From the NCBI RefSeq assembly GCF_017351175.1, contig NZ_JAFMPN010000009.1, positions 103,520 through 167,519 of the forward strand: 64,000 bases of DNA, in the 5' to 3' direction. The position numbers and the translations under genes were made by a program. Source of the stretch: Desulfovibrio sp. Huiquan2017. Lineage in GTDB: Bacteria; Desulfobacterota; Desulfovibrionia; Desulfovibrionales; Desulfovibrionaceae. The notes under the pieces were generated by a model. That model was not told where the DNA came from. It saw only the letters and a list, made by a program, of their open reading frames with translations, and did no database searches. Of the stretch, positions 40,381-49,201 are shown piece after piece. The first letter of the stretch is position 1; each line of letters begins with the position of its first letter.

Positions 40381-40854
40381 ATGGATATCACCATCAATAC
40401 TCCCACCTGTCCCCTGCCCTTTGAGCGGGCCTACTCCCTGTCCATGATCATCAGGAGCTTCAGGGGGAGGCGTGACGTCGAGGTCCACCTGTTCCGCGCC
40501 CGCTGGCCCCGCGAAGAGGAATCGGCGGACTTCACCGGCCTGCTGGAGCACGACTCCGCCTCGGGGAGCGATTCCCCGGAAAGCCGGGCGGTCGTCCTGG
40601 AGTCCTTCACGGCGGACGAACGCGATCTCATCGTCAATTACCTGAAACAACAGTACTCCACAAGGCTTACAGCCATCCGGTCCAACCCTCTGGCCTTCCC
40701 GGTTCCGACCGGACTGGCAGGGTTTACCGAGATCCAACCGGGCAAGGACGCCGGGTTCGTCGAGTTCGAAAAAATCCCGAGTTATCCCCTGGACTTCCCC
40801 CTCAAGGGATATTTCGACCTGAACCGGCACCTTCCCCTGGCCGACGAAAACTGA
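40381..40854 (+). CDS. Uncharacterised protein
   Basis: 157-residue soluble protein, not recognised. It has mixed alpha-beta composition, many acidic residues in the middle (DFTGLLEHDSASGSDSPESR), no cysteine cluster and no membrane segment. ATG 40381 with GGAG upstream. Lies between uvrB and aat on the opposite strand, divergent from uvrB; its end is 7 nt from the aat stop. May be lineage-specific. Confidence 0.65.
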   Translation: MDITINTPTCPLPFERAYSLSMIIRSFRGRRDVEVHLFRARWPREEESADFTGLLEHDSASGSDSPESRAVVLESFTADERDLIVNYLKQQYSTRLTAIRSNPLAFPVPTGLAGFTEIQPGKDAGFVEFEKIPSYPLDFPLKGYFDLNRHLPLADEN

Positions 40855-40860
40855 GCCGGC

Positions 40861-41553
40861 TCACGGTTGGTCGGCAAAACGCCACACTCCCTCGCGGGTG
40901 GGCGCGTCCAGGCCCTCGCGGAGCATGGTCATGAAGCGGAACCGCTGGAACTCCCGCGCGCCGAAGCGCAGGAGATGGCGGGTAGTCTGCTGGCAGTCGA
41001 TGAGGGTGAACCCCCACTTCCGCAATTGCCGCACGAACACGGCAAAGGCCGCCTTGGAGGCGTCCGGCACGTTGTGGAACATGGACTCGCCGTAAAAAAT
41101 CGAGCCCAGTGATACGCCGTATAGTCCGCCCACCAAGTCGCCCTCCTGCCACGCCTCCACACTGTGCGCGTAGCCCAGCCGATGCAACAGGATGTACGCC
41201 TCGATCATGTCGTCCACAATCCAGGTGCCCTCCTGCTCCGGACGCGAACAGCAGGCGCACCGCCGGATGACCGCTTCAAAATGGGTATCCAAGGTAAAGG
41301 TGAAAATGCCCTTGTTGAGCACGCGACGCAGACTGCGCGGCACGTGCAACTCCTCGGGAAGGAGCGCCAGCCTCGGATTGGTGGACCACCACAGGATGGG
41401 AGAGTTCTCAGCGTACCAGGGAAAGATGCCGTTGGCATAGGCCGCGAGCAACCGCTGAGGGGAGAGATCACCGCCCACGGCGAGCAGTCCGTCCGGATCG
41501 GCCTCTTCCGGGTCGGGAAATATGGGTTCTTCAAACAGGCGGTAGATGGTCAT
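40861..41553 (-). CDS. aat: Leucyl/phenylalanyl-tRNA-protein transferase
   Basis: 230 residues. Adds Leu or Phe to proteins with N-terminal Lys or Arg to create N-degrons. Family motifs: ANGIFPWY, LWWSTNPRLAL, GGLYGVSLGSIFYGESMF and KWGFTLIDCQQTTRHL. ATG 41553 (MTIYRLFEEPIFPDP) fits other members. 40 nt after the clpA stop, completing clpS-clpA-aat. Confidence 0.94.
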   Translation of the reverse strand: MTIYRLFEEPIFPDPEEADPDGLLAVGGDLSPQRLLAAYANGIFPWYAENSPILWWSTNPRLALLPEELHVPRSLRRVLNKGIFTFTLDTHFEAVIRRCACCSRPEQEGTWIVDDMIEAYILLHRLGYAHSVEAWQEGDLVGGLYGVSLGSIFYGESMFHNVPDASKAAFAVFVRQLRKWGFTLIDCQQTTRHLLRFGAREFQRFRFMTMLREGLDAPTREGVWRFADQP

Positions 41554-41593
41554 GGCGGCAAGAAAGGGGCGGCCGAAGCCGCCCCGATATTCG

Positions 41594-43915
41594 CTATTGC
41601 TTGGTCCCGACGGCATCGAAGGAGAATGTGAATTCCCCGGATTCGCCGCTGGCGGGCTTCTTGCCGGACCGTTTCCGGGCCGCGGCCACGTCCACGGTAA
41701 CCACGCCGCCCTTGGCCAGGGAGCCGAAGAGCAGTTCGTCCGCGATGACGTCCTTGATCTCGGTCTGAATGACCCGGCCCATGGGCCGCGCACCCATGGA
41801 AGCGTCGTGGCCGAGTTCGGCCAGCCGTGCCCGGGCCTTGTCGGTCAAGGCGACCACCACGCGACGGTCCTGCAACTGGTCGTTGAGTTCCTTGATGAAC
41901 TTGTCCACGATCCGCTCCATGACCGGCTGTTCCAGGGAATGAAAGGTGACGATGGAGTCCAGCCGGTTACGGAACTCGGGACTGAAGAGTCGTTCCAGGG
42001 CCTTCATGGCCTCGCCCTGGCGATCGGAATTCCCGTCGCGCTTGAAGCCGATGGCCCCCTTGGCCATCTCCCGGGCCCCCGCGTTGGAGGTCATCAGCAG
42101 GATGACGTGCCTGAAGTCCGCCTTGCGCCCGTTGTTATCGGTCAGGGTGGCGTAGTCCATGACCTGGAGCAGGATATTGAAGACGTCGGGGTGGGCCTTT
42201 TCGATCTCGTCGAACAGGACCACGCAGTGCGGCTTCTTGCGCACGCCCTCGGTCAGCAACCCACCCTGATCGAAGCCCACATAGCCCGGAGGCGCGCCTA
42301 TGAGCCGGGCCACGGCGTGCTTTTCCATGTACTCGGACATGTCGAAGCGCAAAAAGCCGATGCCGAGCACCTGGGCCAACTGGCGGGCCAGCTCGGTCTT
42401 GCCCACGCCGGTGGGGCCAGTCAGCAGGAAGCTGCCCACGGGGCGCCCCGCCTGGCGCATGCCCGCACGGGAACGCTTGATGGACTTGGCCAAGGCCGCC
42501 ACGGCTTCGTCCTGACCGAAAACCACGGCCTTGAGGTCGTCCTCCAGGCTCTTCAGGCGCTCACGGTCGGACGTGGTCAGCCTGCGAGCCGGAATGCGGG
42601 CCATGCGGGCCACGACCTTCTCCACGTCGGCCACCTTGATACGGTCGCCCTTGCGCGGACGGCCGGACAGCTTGTACAGCGCGCCGACTTCGTCCATGAC
42701 GTCGATGGCCTTGTCCGGCAGATAGCGGTCGGTAATATGCCGCTCGGACAATTCGGCCGCCGCCTTGAGAGCGAAGTGGGTATAGTTAACCCCGTGGAAC
42801 TCCTCATAGTGGGACTGCAACCCCTTGAGGATGGCGATGGTCTCCTCCACGGTGGGTTCGGCTATCTCGATCTTCTGGAACCGGCGCGACAGGGCGCGGT
42901 CCTTTTCAAAATGGTTTTTGTACTCTTCGAAGGTGGTCGAGCCGATGCAGCGGATCTCGCCCGACTGCAGCAGGGGCTTGAGGATGTTGGAAGCGTCCAT
43001 GGAGCCGCCCGAGACCGACCCCGCGCCCACGATGGTATGGATCTCGTCCACAAACAGGATCGCGTCGCGGTTCTGCTTCAGTTCCGTCAGGACGCCCTTC
43101 AGCCGCGCCTCGAAATCGCCCCGGTACTTGGTGCCCGCCAGCAGCGAGCCCATGTCCAGGCTGTAGACCTCGGCATTGAGAAAATCCTTGGGCACGTTGC
43201 CTTCGACGATCATCAGGGCCAGGCCCTCGGCCATGGCGGTCTTGCCCACGCCGGGATCACCCACGAAAATGGGATTGTTCTTGCGCCGTCGGGACAGGAC
43301 CTGGATGGTCCGTTCAAGTTCCCCGGCCCGGCCGATAAGCGGGTCGATGAGCCCGTGGGCGGCCCGGTCGGTCAGATTGACCGTGAATTCCTTGAGCGGG
43401 CTCTTCTTCTCGCCGGGACGGTCATCCAGGGAGTCGCCCCTGGACGGCTGGTCGTCGCCCAGGTCGTTCCACTCGTCGCCCATGGACATGCCGTGGGAAA
43501 TGAACTCCAGGATGTCGAGCCGGGAGACGTCGTGGGTACGCAGGAAGTAGACCGCGTAGGAATCCTCCTCGTCGAACATGGCCGCCAGGACATCGCCCAC
43601 CTCCACGGTGGTCTTGCCCGAGGCCTTTTTCTGCCACACGGCGCGCTGCAGCACGCGCCGCACGCCGAGCGTCTGGATGACCTCGGATTCGGTGCCCTCG
43701 GGCAGGGACTCCATATTCTCCACGAAAAATCGCCCGAGCTGGTCCCTGAGCCGTTCCATCTCCGCGCCGCAGGCTTCGAGGATCTCCTCGCCCTGCTCCT
43801 CGGTGGAGATGGCGTACAACAGGTGTTCGAGCGTCAGGAACTCGTGGTTCCGACGCTTTACCTCGTTGACCGCGGAGGTCAACGCGCTTTCCAGTTCCTT
43901 ACTCAACATCGTCAT
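41594..43915 (-). CDS. clpA: ATP-dependent Clp protease ATP-binding subunit ClpA
   Basis: 773 residues. N-domain followed by two AAA+ modules with Walker [14 protein letters not shown] and [13 protein letters not shown], each with its Walker B and arginine finger; the second contains the [14 protein letters not shown] pore segment. Unfoldase that feeds substrates to ClpP. ATG 43915 with AAGGTGA upstream, 3 nt after clpS. Length slightly above E. coli ClpA. Confidence 0.96.
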   Translation of the reverse strand: MTMLSKELESALTSAVNEVKRRNHEFLTLEHLLYAISTEEQGEEILEACGAEMERLRDQLGRFFVENMESLPEGTESEVIQTLGVRRVLQRAVWQKKASGKTTVEVGDVLAAMFDEEDSYAVYFLRTHDVSRLDILEFISHGMSMGDEWNDLGDDQPSRGDSLDDRPGEKKSPLKEFTVNLTDRAAHGLIDPLIGRAGELERTIQVLSRRRKNNPIFVGDPGVGKTAMAEGLALMIVEGNVPKDFLNAEVYSLDMGSLLAGTKYRGDFEARLKGVLTELKQNRDAILFVDEIHTIVGAGSVSGGSMDASNILKPLLQSGEIRCIGSTTFEEYKNHFEKDRALSRRFQKIEIAEPTVEETIAILKGLQSHYEEFHGVNYTHFALKAAAELSERHITDRYLPDKAIDVMDEVGALYKLSGRPRKGDRIKVADVEKVVARMARIPARRLTTSDRERLKSLEDDLKAVVFGQDEAVAALAKSIKRSRAGMRQAGRPVGSFLLTGPTGVGKTELARQLAQVLGIGFLRFDMSEYMEKHAVARLIGAPPGYVGFDQGGLLTEGVRKKPHCVVLFDEIEKAHPDVFNILLQVMDYATLTDNNGRKADFRHVILLMTSNAGAREMAKGAIGFKRDGNSDRQGEAMKALERLFSPEFRNRLDSIVTFHSLEQPVMERIVDKFIKELNDQLQDRRVVVALTDKARARLAELGHDASMGARPMGRVIQTEIKDVIADELLFGSLAKGGVVTVDVAAARKRSGKKPASGESGEFTFSFDAVGTKQ

Positions 43916-43918
43916 AGA

Positions 43919-44233
43919 CTATTCACCTTCCATGCTGCACTTGAGCGGGAAACCCGCGCTCTTGGCCAGCCGGTGCACCAGGTCCACCTTGGTTTCGGCC
44001 ACCTCGGCGGTATACACGCCGCACACCCCGTACCCCTGGTTATGCACGGAGAGCATGATGGCCGTCGCCTGCGCCTCAGTCCGACGGAAGACGCGCACCA
44101 GAATCTCGACCACGAAATCCATGGTCGTATAATCGTCATTATGCAACAGGACCTTATACTTCTTCGGTTCCTTGGCTTCATGTTGCCCAAGGATCTCCGA
44201 ATCGAATCGGTCCCCGGTAAAAGGGTCACTCAT
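43919..44233 (-). CDS. clpS: ClpS adaptor protein
   Basis: 104 residues. Binds N-degron residues and hands substrates to ClpA. Core signature YKVLLHNDDYTTMDFVVEIL and the ligand pocket with SVHNQGYGVCGVYTAEVAET are present. ATG 44233 chosen from the MSDPFTGDRFD start. Translated just before clpA in the same operon, 80 nt after a CYTH-domain gene. Confidence 0.95.
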   Translation of the reverse strand: MSDPFTGDRFDSEILGQHEAKEPKKYKVLLHNDDYTTMDFVVEILVRVFRRTEAQATAIMLSVHNQGYGVCGVYTAEVAETKVDLVHRLAKSAGFPLKCSMEGE

Positions 44234-44313
44234 AGCGGTTCGACTCCACCAATCCTTTGTATTTCCTAGCTCCCAATATAAATTCCTTTTACCCGCCTGT
44301 CGAGGGCCGCCGG

Positions 44314-44910
44314 TCAAAGATTCTCGATTTCATCCAGCAGGGCCGCGCGTTCCCCGGGAGCGAACACGAAATTTTCATTCGGCTCCAGTCCCTTCGCCAA
44401 TCGGTATTCAAGATTCAATCCGTGATAGGTGGCCTTGCTGGTCCGGTTCGGGTCCAGGCCGAGATCGGCGGCACACGCCAGGACCGCAGCCTCCACTCCC
44501 TCGATCTCAACAAAATCCCCGAAAGGCAGATGGTCCAGGCAGACCACGCAGCCCATGTAACGCCACTTCTCGCGGACCTTCTCATAGCGAAAGGCCGGAA
44601 AGAAGCCCACGGCCCGCAAGGCCTCGTCCATGGCCGCGAGGTCATCCACCCCGGTCTCGATCTCCTCGAATATCTTGAGGGCCGACGGCCTCTGGTTGTC
44701 GGGCGGACGCTTGACCGTGAGCAGGCCCCGCCCCTGCCGCTCCCGCAGCCGGAGCAGAACGCCCTCCGCCTTCAGCGACCGGTCGGGCCGATCGAAAACC
44801 GTATTGCTTTCGAAGTAGCGACCCGAAGTCCCGGCCCCGGCCCGGCCCAACCGGCCTGCCAGATCGGCCAAGTCCACCCCCGGATATTTCAATTCGCACT
44901 CCAACGCCAT
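44314..44910 (-). CDS. CYTH-domain class IV adenylate cyclase-like protein
   Basis: 198 residues. CYTH fold with the ExExK-type N-terminal MALECELKYP and later metal/substrate residues in LLRLRERQGRGLLTVKR and EEIETGVDD. Members are class IV adenylate cyclases (CyaB) or triphosphate hydrolases such as thiamine triphosphatase; the sequence fits CyaB but does not decide. ATG 44910. Upstream of clpS by 80 nt on the same strand and divergent from crcB. Confidence 0.82.
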   Translation of the reverse strand: MALECELKYPGVDLADLAGRLGRAGAGTSGRYFESNTVFDRPDRSLKAEGVLLRLRERQGRGLLTVKRPPDNQRPSALKIFEEIETGVDDLAAMDEALRAVGFFPAFRYEKVREKWRYMGCVVCLDHLPFGDFVEIEGVEAAVLACAADLGLDPNRTSKATYHGLNLEYRLAKGLEPNENFVFAPGERAALLDEIENL

Positions 44911-44956
44911 TGGCTTTCTCTCCTTGTGTTGCTATACATTGACCAGGGATATCGAA

Positions 44957-45334
44957 ATGCTGACTAAAATTCTTTACCTTTCTTTAGGCGGGACCTGCGG
45001 GACCCTGTCGCGTTATTTTTTGTCCGGCGTGGCCCAGCGCATGACGGGGGGAAGCTTCCCGGCGGGCACCTTCGCCGTGAATATGGCGGGCTGCCTGCTT
45101 TTCGGCGCGGTCTGGGGATTCTTTGAAAACCGCCTGCTCCCCGGCAGCGAGATCAGGCTGCTGGTCCTGACTGGATTCATGGGCGCCTTCACCACCTTCT
45201 CCACCTACATGTTCGAGACCGCCAGCTTGGTCAAGTCCGCGCAGATAGCCATGGCCCTGGTCAACGTAGTGGGCCAGTCCGTGGCCGGGCTGGCCTTGGT
45301 CCTGACCGGCATCGCCCTGGGCCGCCTGCTCTAA
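44957..45334 (+). CDS. crcB: Fluoride channel CrcB/Fluc
   Basis: 125 residues, four membrane helices. Dual-topology fluoride channel with GGTCGTLSRYF, SFPAGTFAVNMAGCLLFG and the phenylalanine box FMGAFTTFSTYMFE. Exports F-. ATG 44957. No fluoride riboswitch fits in the short upstream gap. Followed 21 nt later by its usual partner DUF190. Confidence 0.93.
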   Translation: MLTKILYLSLGGTCGTLSRYFLSGVAQRMTGGSFPAGTFAVNMAGCLLFGAVWGFFENRLLPGSEIRLLVLTGFMGAFTTFSTYMFETASLVKSAQIAMALVNVVGQSVAGLALVLTGIALGRLL

Positions 45335-45355
45335 CCAACCATTCCGGAGAACGCC

Positions 45356-45688
45356 ATGAAACTGCTCGAAAAGGCGGAACGCATCAGAATCTACATCGGC
45401 GAAGACGACAAGTCCGACGGCCAGCCCCTGGCCGACGCCATTGTCCGCGAAGCTCGCCGGATGGGCCTTGCAGGGGCCACGGTCTACCGAGGCCTCATGG
45501 GCTTCGGAGCCAACTCCCTCATCCACACCAGCAAGATTCTCCGGCTGTCCGAGGACCTGCCCGTGGTCGTGGAGATCGTCGATCACCCGGAGAAACTGGA
45601 TCCCTTGCTCGCCCGGCTCGACGGCATGCTTAAGGAGGGCATGGTCACCCGCGAACCCGTGGACGTCATTGCCTACCGCCACAGCTAA
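45356..45688 (+). CDS. DUF190 protein
   Basis: 110 residues of the DUF190 family (PII-like fold): AERIRIYIGEDDKSDGQPL and ATVYRGLMGFGANSLIHTSK. Strongly linked by neighbourhood to CrcB in many bacteria and thought to bind a nucleotide or regulate fluoride resistance. Its stop precedes a bidirectional hairpin. Confidence 0.88.
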   Translation: MKLLEKAERIRIYIGEDDKSDGQPLADAIVREARRMGLAGATVYRGLMGFGANSLIHTSKILRLSEDLPVVVEIVDHPEKLDPLLARLDGMLKEGMVTREPVDVIAYRHS

Positions 45689-45692
45689 ATGA

Positions 45693-45726
45693 AAACGCCC
45701 CTGCGGGAACGATCCCGCAGGGGCGC
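45693..45726 (-). terminator. Bidirectional hairpin between DUF190 and cheB
   Basis: GCCCCTGCGGGA pairs with TCCCGCAGGGGC around ACGA. On the minus strand it runs into TTTTCATTT, ending the cheA-cheB transcript; the plus strand has no T-run. Confidence 0.82.
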
Positions 45727-45752
45727 ATCCGCACTATTCCTTCCCAATGGCC

Positions 45753-46820
45753 TCAGCCGCAGGCCCGAACAATCTCCGGCGCTATCTTCTCCAGGGACAG
45801 GACCTTGTCCACGCCGCCCTGCTTGATGGCCTCCTGGGGCATGCCGAAAACCACGCAATTCGCCTCGTCCTGGGCGATGGTATACGCCCCGGCGTCCTTG
45901 AGCTCCTTCATGCCCTTGGCCCCATCGTCGCCCATGCCGGTCATGATGGCGGCCACGACGTTCGAGCCGCCATACCGCGCGCCCGAACGGAACAGGACGT
46001 CCACCGAGGGGCGGTGCCGGGAAACCAGGGGGCCGTCCTTGACCTCCACGTAATATTTGCTGCCGGTGCGCTTGAGCAATAGATGTTTGTCGCCCGGGGC
46101 GATCAGGGCCAAACCGCGCATCATGACGTCGCCGTCCACAGCCTCCTTGACGGTGATCCGGCAGAGGCCGTTGAGCCGGTTGGCGAACGCCGCCGTGAAG
46201 TGCTCGGGCATATGCTGGACAATGGCGATGGGCGGACAATTCTCGGGCTGGGCCTCAAGAAAAACGCGCAGCGCCTCGGTGCCGCCCGTGGACGCGCCCA
46301 CCAGGCAGACTTTCTCCGTGGGGGACATGGTCATGGGCCTGCCCTTGGGAATGACCGCGTCCGCACTGAGCTTGGGCTTGACCTGGATCGGCGGGGCCGC
46401 CACGCGGACAGGCCTCGTCCCGGCCAGGGCCGCCGCCTTGACCTTGTCGATGAGCCGAATTCGCGACTCTTCGAGAAACTTCTTGGTCCCCACCTTGGGT
46501 TTGGTAATGATCTCCACGGCCCCGTATTCCAGCGCCTTGAGCGCGGTAGTGGTGCCCTCTCCGGCCACGGACGAGCAGATGACCACCGGAATGGGACGCT
46601 GCTTCATGATCTTGCGCAGGAAGGTCAGGCCGTCCATGCGGGGCATCTCGATATCCAGAGTGATGACGTCCGGGATTTCCTTCTTAAGCCGCTCTGCGGC
46701 CACATAGGGGTCCACCGCCGTACCCATGACTTCAATCTGCGGGTCGGAAGACAGAATATCTTCGAGCGTTTGCCGAACAACGGCGGAATCATCGACAATA
46801 AGAACTCGAATCTTACGCAT
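45753..46820 (-). CDS. cheB: Protein-glutamate methylesterase CheB
   Basis: 355 residues. N-terminal receiver domain ([18 protein letters not shown], phospho-Asp in [12 protein letters not shown]) and C-terminal methylesterase with the Ser site [23 protein letters not shown] and [12 protein letters not shown]. Demethylates or deamidates chemoreceptors for adaptation. ATG 46820 has AGAGG six bases upstream. Co-transcribed 17 nt after cheA. Confidence 0.95.
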   Translation of the reverse strand: MRKIRVLIVDDSAVVRQTLEDILSSDPQIEVMGTAVDPYVAAERLKKEIPDVITLDIEMPRMDGLTFLRKIMKQRPIPVVICSSVAGEGTTTALKALEYGAVEIITKPKVGTKKFLEESRIRLIDKVKAAALAGTRPVRVAAPPIQVKPKLSADAVIPKGRPMTMSPTEKVCLVGASTGGTEALRVFLEAQPENCPPIAIVQHMPEHFTAAFANRLNGLCRITVKEAVDGDVMMRGLALIAPGDKHLLLKRTGSKYYVEVKDGPLVSRHRPSVDVLFRSGARYGGSNVVAAIMTGMGDDGAKGMKELKDAGAYTIAQDEANCVVFGMPQEAIKQGGVDKVLSLEKIAPEIVRACG

Positions 46821-46837
46821 GAACAACCTCTTGAGGA

Positions 46838-49063
46838 CTATCTGGATTCTGCAACGATGCGGCGGATAAGGCCGGGCACGTCCAGGATGAGCGCAATGGA
46901 CCCGTCACCCTTGATAGTGGCCCCGGAGATGCCCTCCACATCCTTATACACCCGACCCAGGCTCTTGATGACCGTCTGGTGCTCGCCTATGACCGTGTCC
47001 ACGACAATACCGACGCGGCTTCCCTCCACGCCGGTGATAACGATCTGCTCGATGGGCGGATTCTCGCCCTCAATGTTGAACCATTCGCGAATATGGATGT
47101 ACGGCACGATCTCGCCGCGCAAGTGCAGAATGCGTTGCTCGGACCCGGCCTCCTCCACTTCGCTGCGGGACAGTTCCACGCACTCTTCCACCAAGGACAG
47201 GGGAATGACGTAGTATTCGTTCTCCACCCGGACCTGAAGTCCGTCGATGATGGCCAGCGTCAGAGGGAGCCGGATGGTGATGGTTGTGCCCGTGTTCGGC
47301 TTGGAGTCGATGTCGATAGTCCCGCGCAGGGAATCTATGGCCCGTTTGACCACGTCCATGCCCACGCCCCGGCCGGACACGTTGGTCACCACCTTGGCCG
47401 TGGAGAAGCCGGGCTCGAAAATGAGCTTGAGCAATTCCTTTTCGGTCAGTTCGGCATCCTTGGAAATCAGCCCGCGCTCGATGCCCTTCTCGCGGATCAT
47501 CTCGCTGCTCATGCCCTTGCCGTCGTCGGATATACGGATAAGGACCTCGCCGCCCGAGTGCTCGGCGGAAAGCAGGATGGTGCCCTGCGGGGCCTTGCCC
47601 TTGGCCACGCGTTCCTGGGGCTGCTCGATGCCATGGTCGATGGAGTTACGCAGCAGGTGGACCAGGGGATCGCCCAGCCGTTCGATGACCGTCTTGTCCA
47701 ACTCGGTCTCCGCGCCGCTGGTGGCCAGGGTAATCTGCTTGCCCAGATCAGCGGAAAGATCGCGCACCAACCGCCGAAACTTGCTGAACGATGTACCTAT
47801 GGGCAGCATGCGGATACCGAGCGTGGAGTCGCGCAGTTCATCGCTCAACCGTTCCAGCTCCTCGGCCAGCAGGGTCAGGGCGGCATCGTGCTTCTCGCTG
47901 ACCACCTGGGTGATCTGCGCCTGAACGATGACCAATTCACCTACCAAATCCACCAGATAATCAAGCTTGTCCGCCGCTACCCGGATGCTGCTCAGGGCCT
48001 CCTGGCGCTTCTTCCCGGCCGCCTTCTCGCGGACCTCGCCCTGCCGCTTGACCGCCTTGCTGACCTTTTCCCCTGGGACCTTGCCAGACTCGGTCAGGAT
48101 CTGGCCCAACGGCTTGTCCACCCCGCTCTTCTGCGAAGTCAGCGCCTCAGCGACGTCCGCATAGGTCAGGTCGCCGCTTTCGACGAGCATTTCGCCGATC
48201 CGGGGGATGCGCACGGAGTCATCCTCGTCCTCTTCCACAAAACTGGATACCGGGGTGACGGCCTTCCGCTCCCGGGGCGGAGCGGGCTCGGACGAAACCG
48301 TTTCCGGAGCAGGTTCGGGCTCCCCGTCCAAGGCCTTGACTTCGACTTTGAGATCCGCATCCAAAAAGAAGAACACATCCTGGACGTCGTTCTGGGCGGC
48401 CTCGGTCTCCAGCAAGAGTTCCCAGCCGCTTCCAGTCTCCCGATGACCGGACTCGACCTTGAGGGTTCCCAACCGTTCCAACTCTTCGAAAAAGGCCTCC
48501 ACGGCGTCCGCGTTCACCTCGCCGCCCAAGGGACGGAGGGTGATGCGATAGCAGTGCATGGGTGCGCCGGACTCGTCCTGCGGGGCGGATTCCGCCTCGT
48601 TCCCGGCGGGAGGGACCTCTTCCGGTGCGGACTCGGCCTCTGCGGCGGGCTCGGACACATTGCCGGCAGCCGTCGCGTTGGTCCCTTCGACAAAAGACTG
48701 CAAACCGTCAAGAATGTCCTGCATGATCTCCGGGGCGACGGGCTCGTCGTCCTCGGCCTCGAGCATGGCCCGAATCTGGTCGCGAGAACGCAGGGCCAGG
48801 CTGCACAGGACCGGGGTAGCCTGCACGTCGCCATTGCGCACCATGTCGAAAACCGTCTCCACCTCATGGGTGAAGGCGGCGATTTCCTCGAAGCCAAACA
48901 TGGCTCCCGACCCCTTGATGGTATGCAGGGCCCGGAATATCTGGTTGACCAGATCCATATCGTCGGGCGCTTCCTCAAGTTCGAGCAAAGCGCCCTCAAG
49001 CTCGATCAGGAGGTCGTAGGCTTCTTCTTTGAATATCTGTCTGTTCAGGTCGTCTCCTGACAT
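46838..49063 (-). CDS. cheA: Chemotaxis histidine kinase CheA with MshEN-like tandem motif
   Basis: 741 residues. HPt domain with phospho-His H47 ([14 protein letters not shown]), an acidic linker, a P2-like domain about 168-245, then a region 286-341 with two copies of an MshEN (GspE-N) motif: R288-x-G290...L293-V...G297...L308...Q311 and L319-G320...L323...G327...V338...Q341. Then dimerisation, HATPase ([33 protein letters not shown]) and CheW-like domain (610-741). Pairs with cheB downstream and probably the H-NOX receptor. MshEN motifs bind c-di-GMP in other proteins, so this kinase may respond to it. The ligand is inferred. Confidence 0.93.
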   Translation of the reverse strand: MSGDDLNRQIFKEEAYDLLIELEGALLELEEAPDDMDLVNQIFRALHTIKGSGAMFGFEEIAAFTHEVETVFDMVRNGDVQATPVLCSLALRSRDQIRAMLEAEDDEPVAPEIMQDILDGLQSFVEGTNATAAGNVSEPAAEAESAPEEVPPAGNEAESAPQDESGAPMHCYRITLRPLGGEVNADAVEAFFEELERLGTLKVESGHRETGSGWELLLETEAAQNDVQDVFFFLDADLKVEVKALDGEPEPAPETVSSEPAPPRERKAVTPVSSFVEEDEDDSVRIPRIGEMLVESGDLTYADVAEALTSQKSGVDKPLGQILTESGKVPGEKVSKAVKRQGEVREKAAGKKRQEALSSIRVAADKLDYLVDLVGELVIVQAQITQVVSEKHDAALTLLAEELERLSDELRDSTLGIRMLPIGTSFSKFRRLVRDLSADLGKQITLATSGAETELDKTVIERLGDPLVHLLRNSIDHGIEQPQERVAKGKAPQGTILLSAEHSGGEVLIRISDDGKGMSSEMIREKGIERGLISKDAELTEKELLKLIFEPGFSTAKVVTNVSGRGVGMDVVKRAIDSLRGTIDIDSKPNTGTTITIRLPLTLAIIDGLQVRVENEYYVIPLSLVEECVELSRSEVEEAGSEQRILHLRGEIVPYIHIREWFNIEGENPPIEQIVITGVEGSRVGIVVDTVIGEHQTVIKSLGRVYKDVEGISGATIKGDGSIALILDVPGLIRRIVAESR

Positions 49064-49201
49064 TCCGCCACTCTCCTCACGTCAGATTCCCACGCCGTTT
49101 TGAACGCGTGTGGGATGGGTTGGCCACATGCGGCGTACTGATAGTATATCAACTGGAACTAGAGGAATAGACTATTATAATCTTTTCCAAAACAGAGGCG
49201 G

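Noticed and set aside
44911-44956. Fluoride riboswitch before crcB
   Set aside because: Only 46 nt lie between the divergent genes and the sequence lacks the pseudoknot elements.
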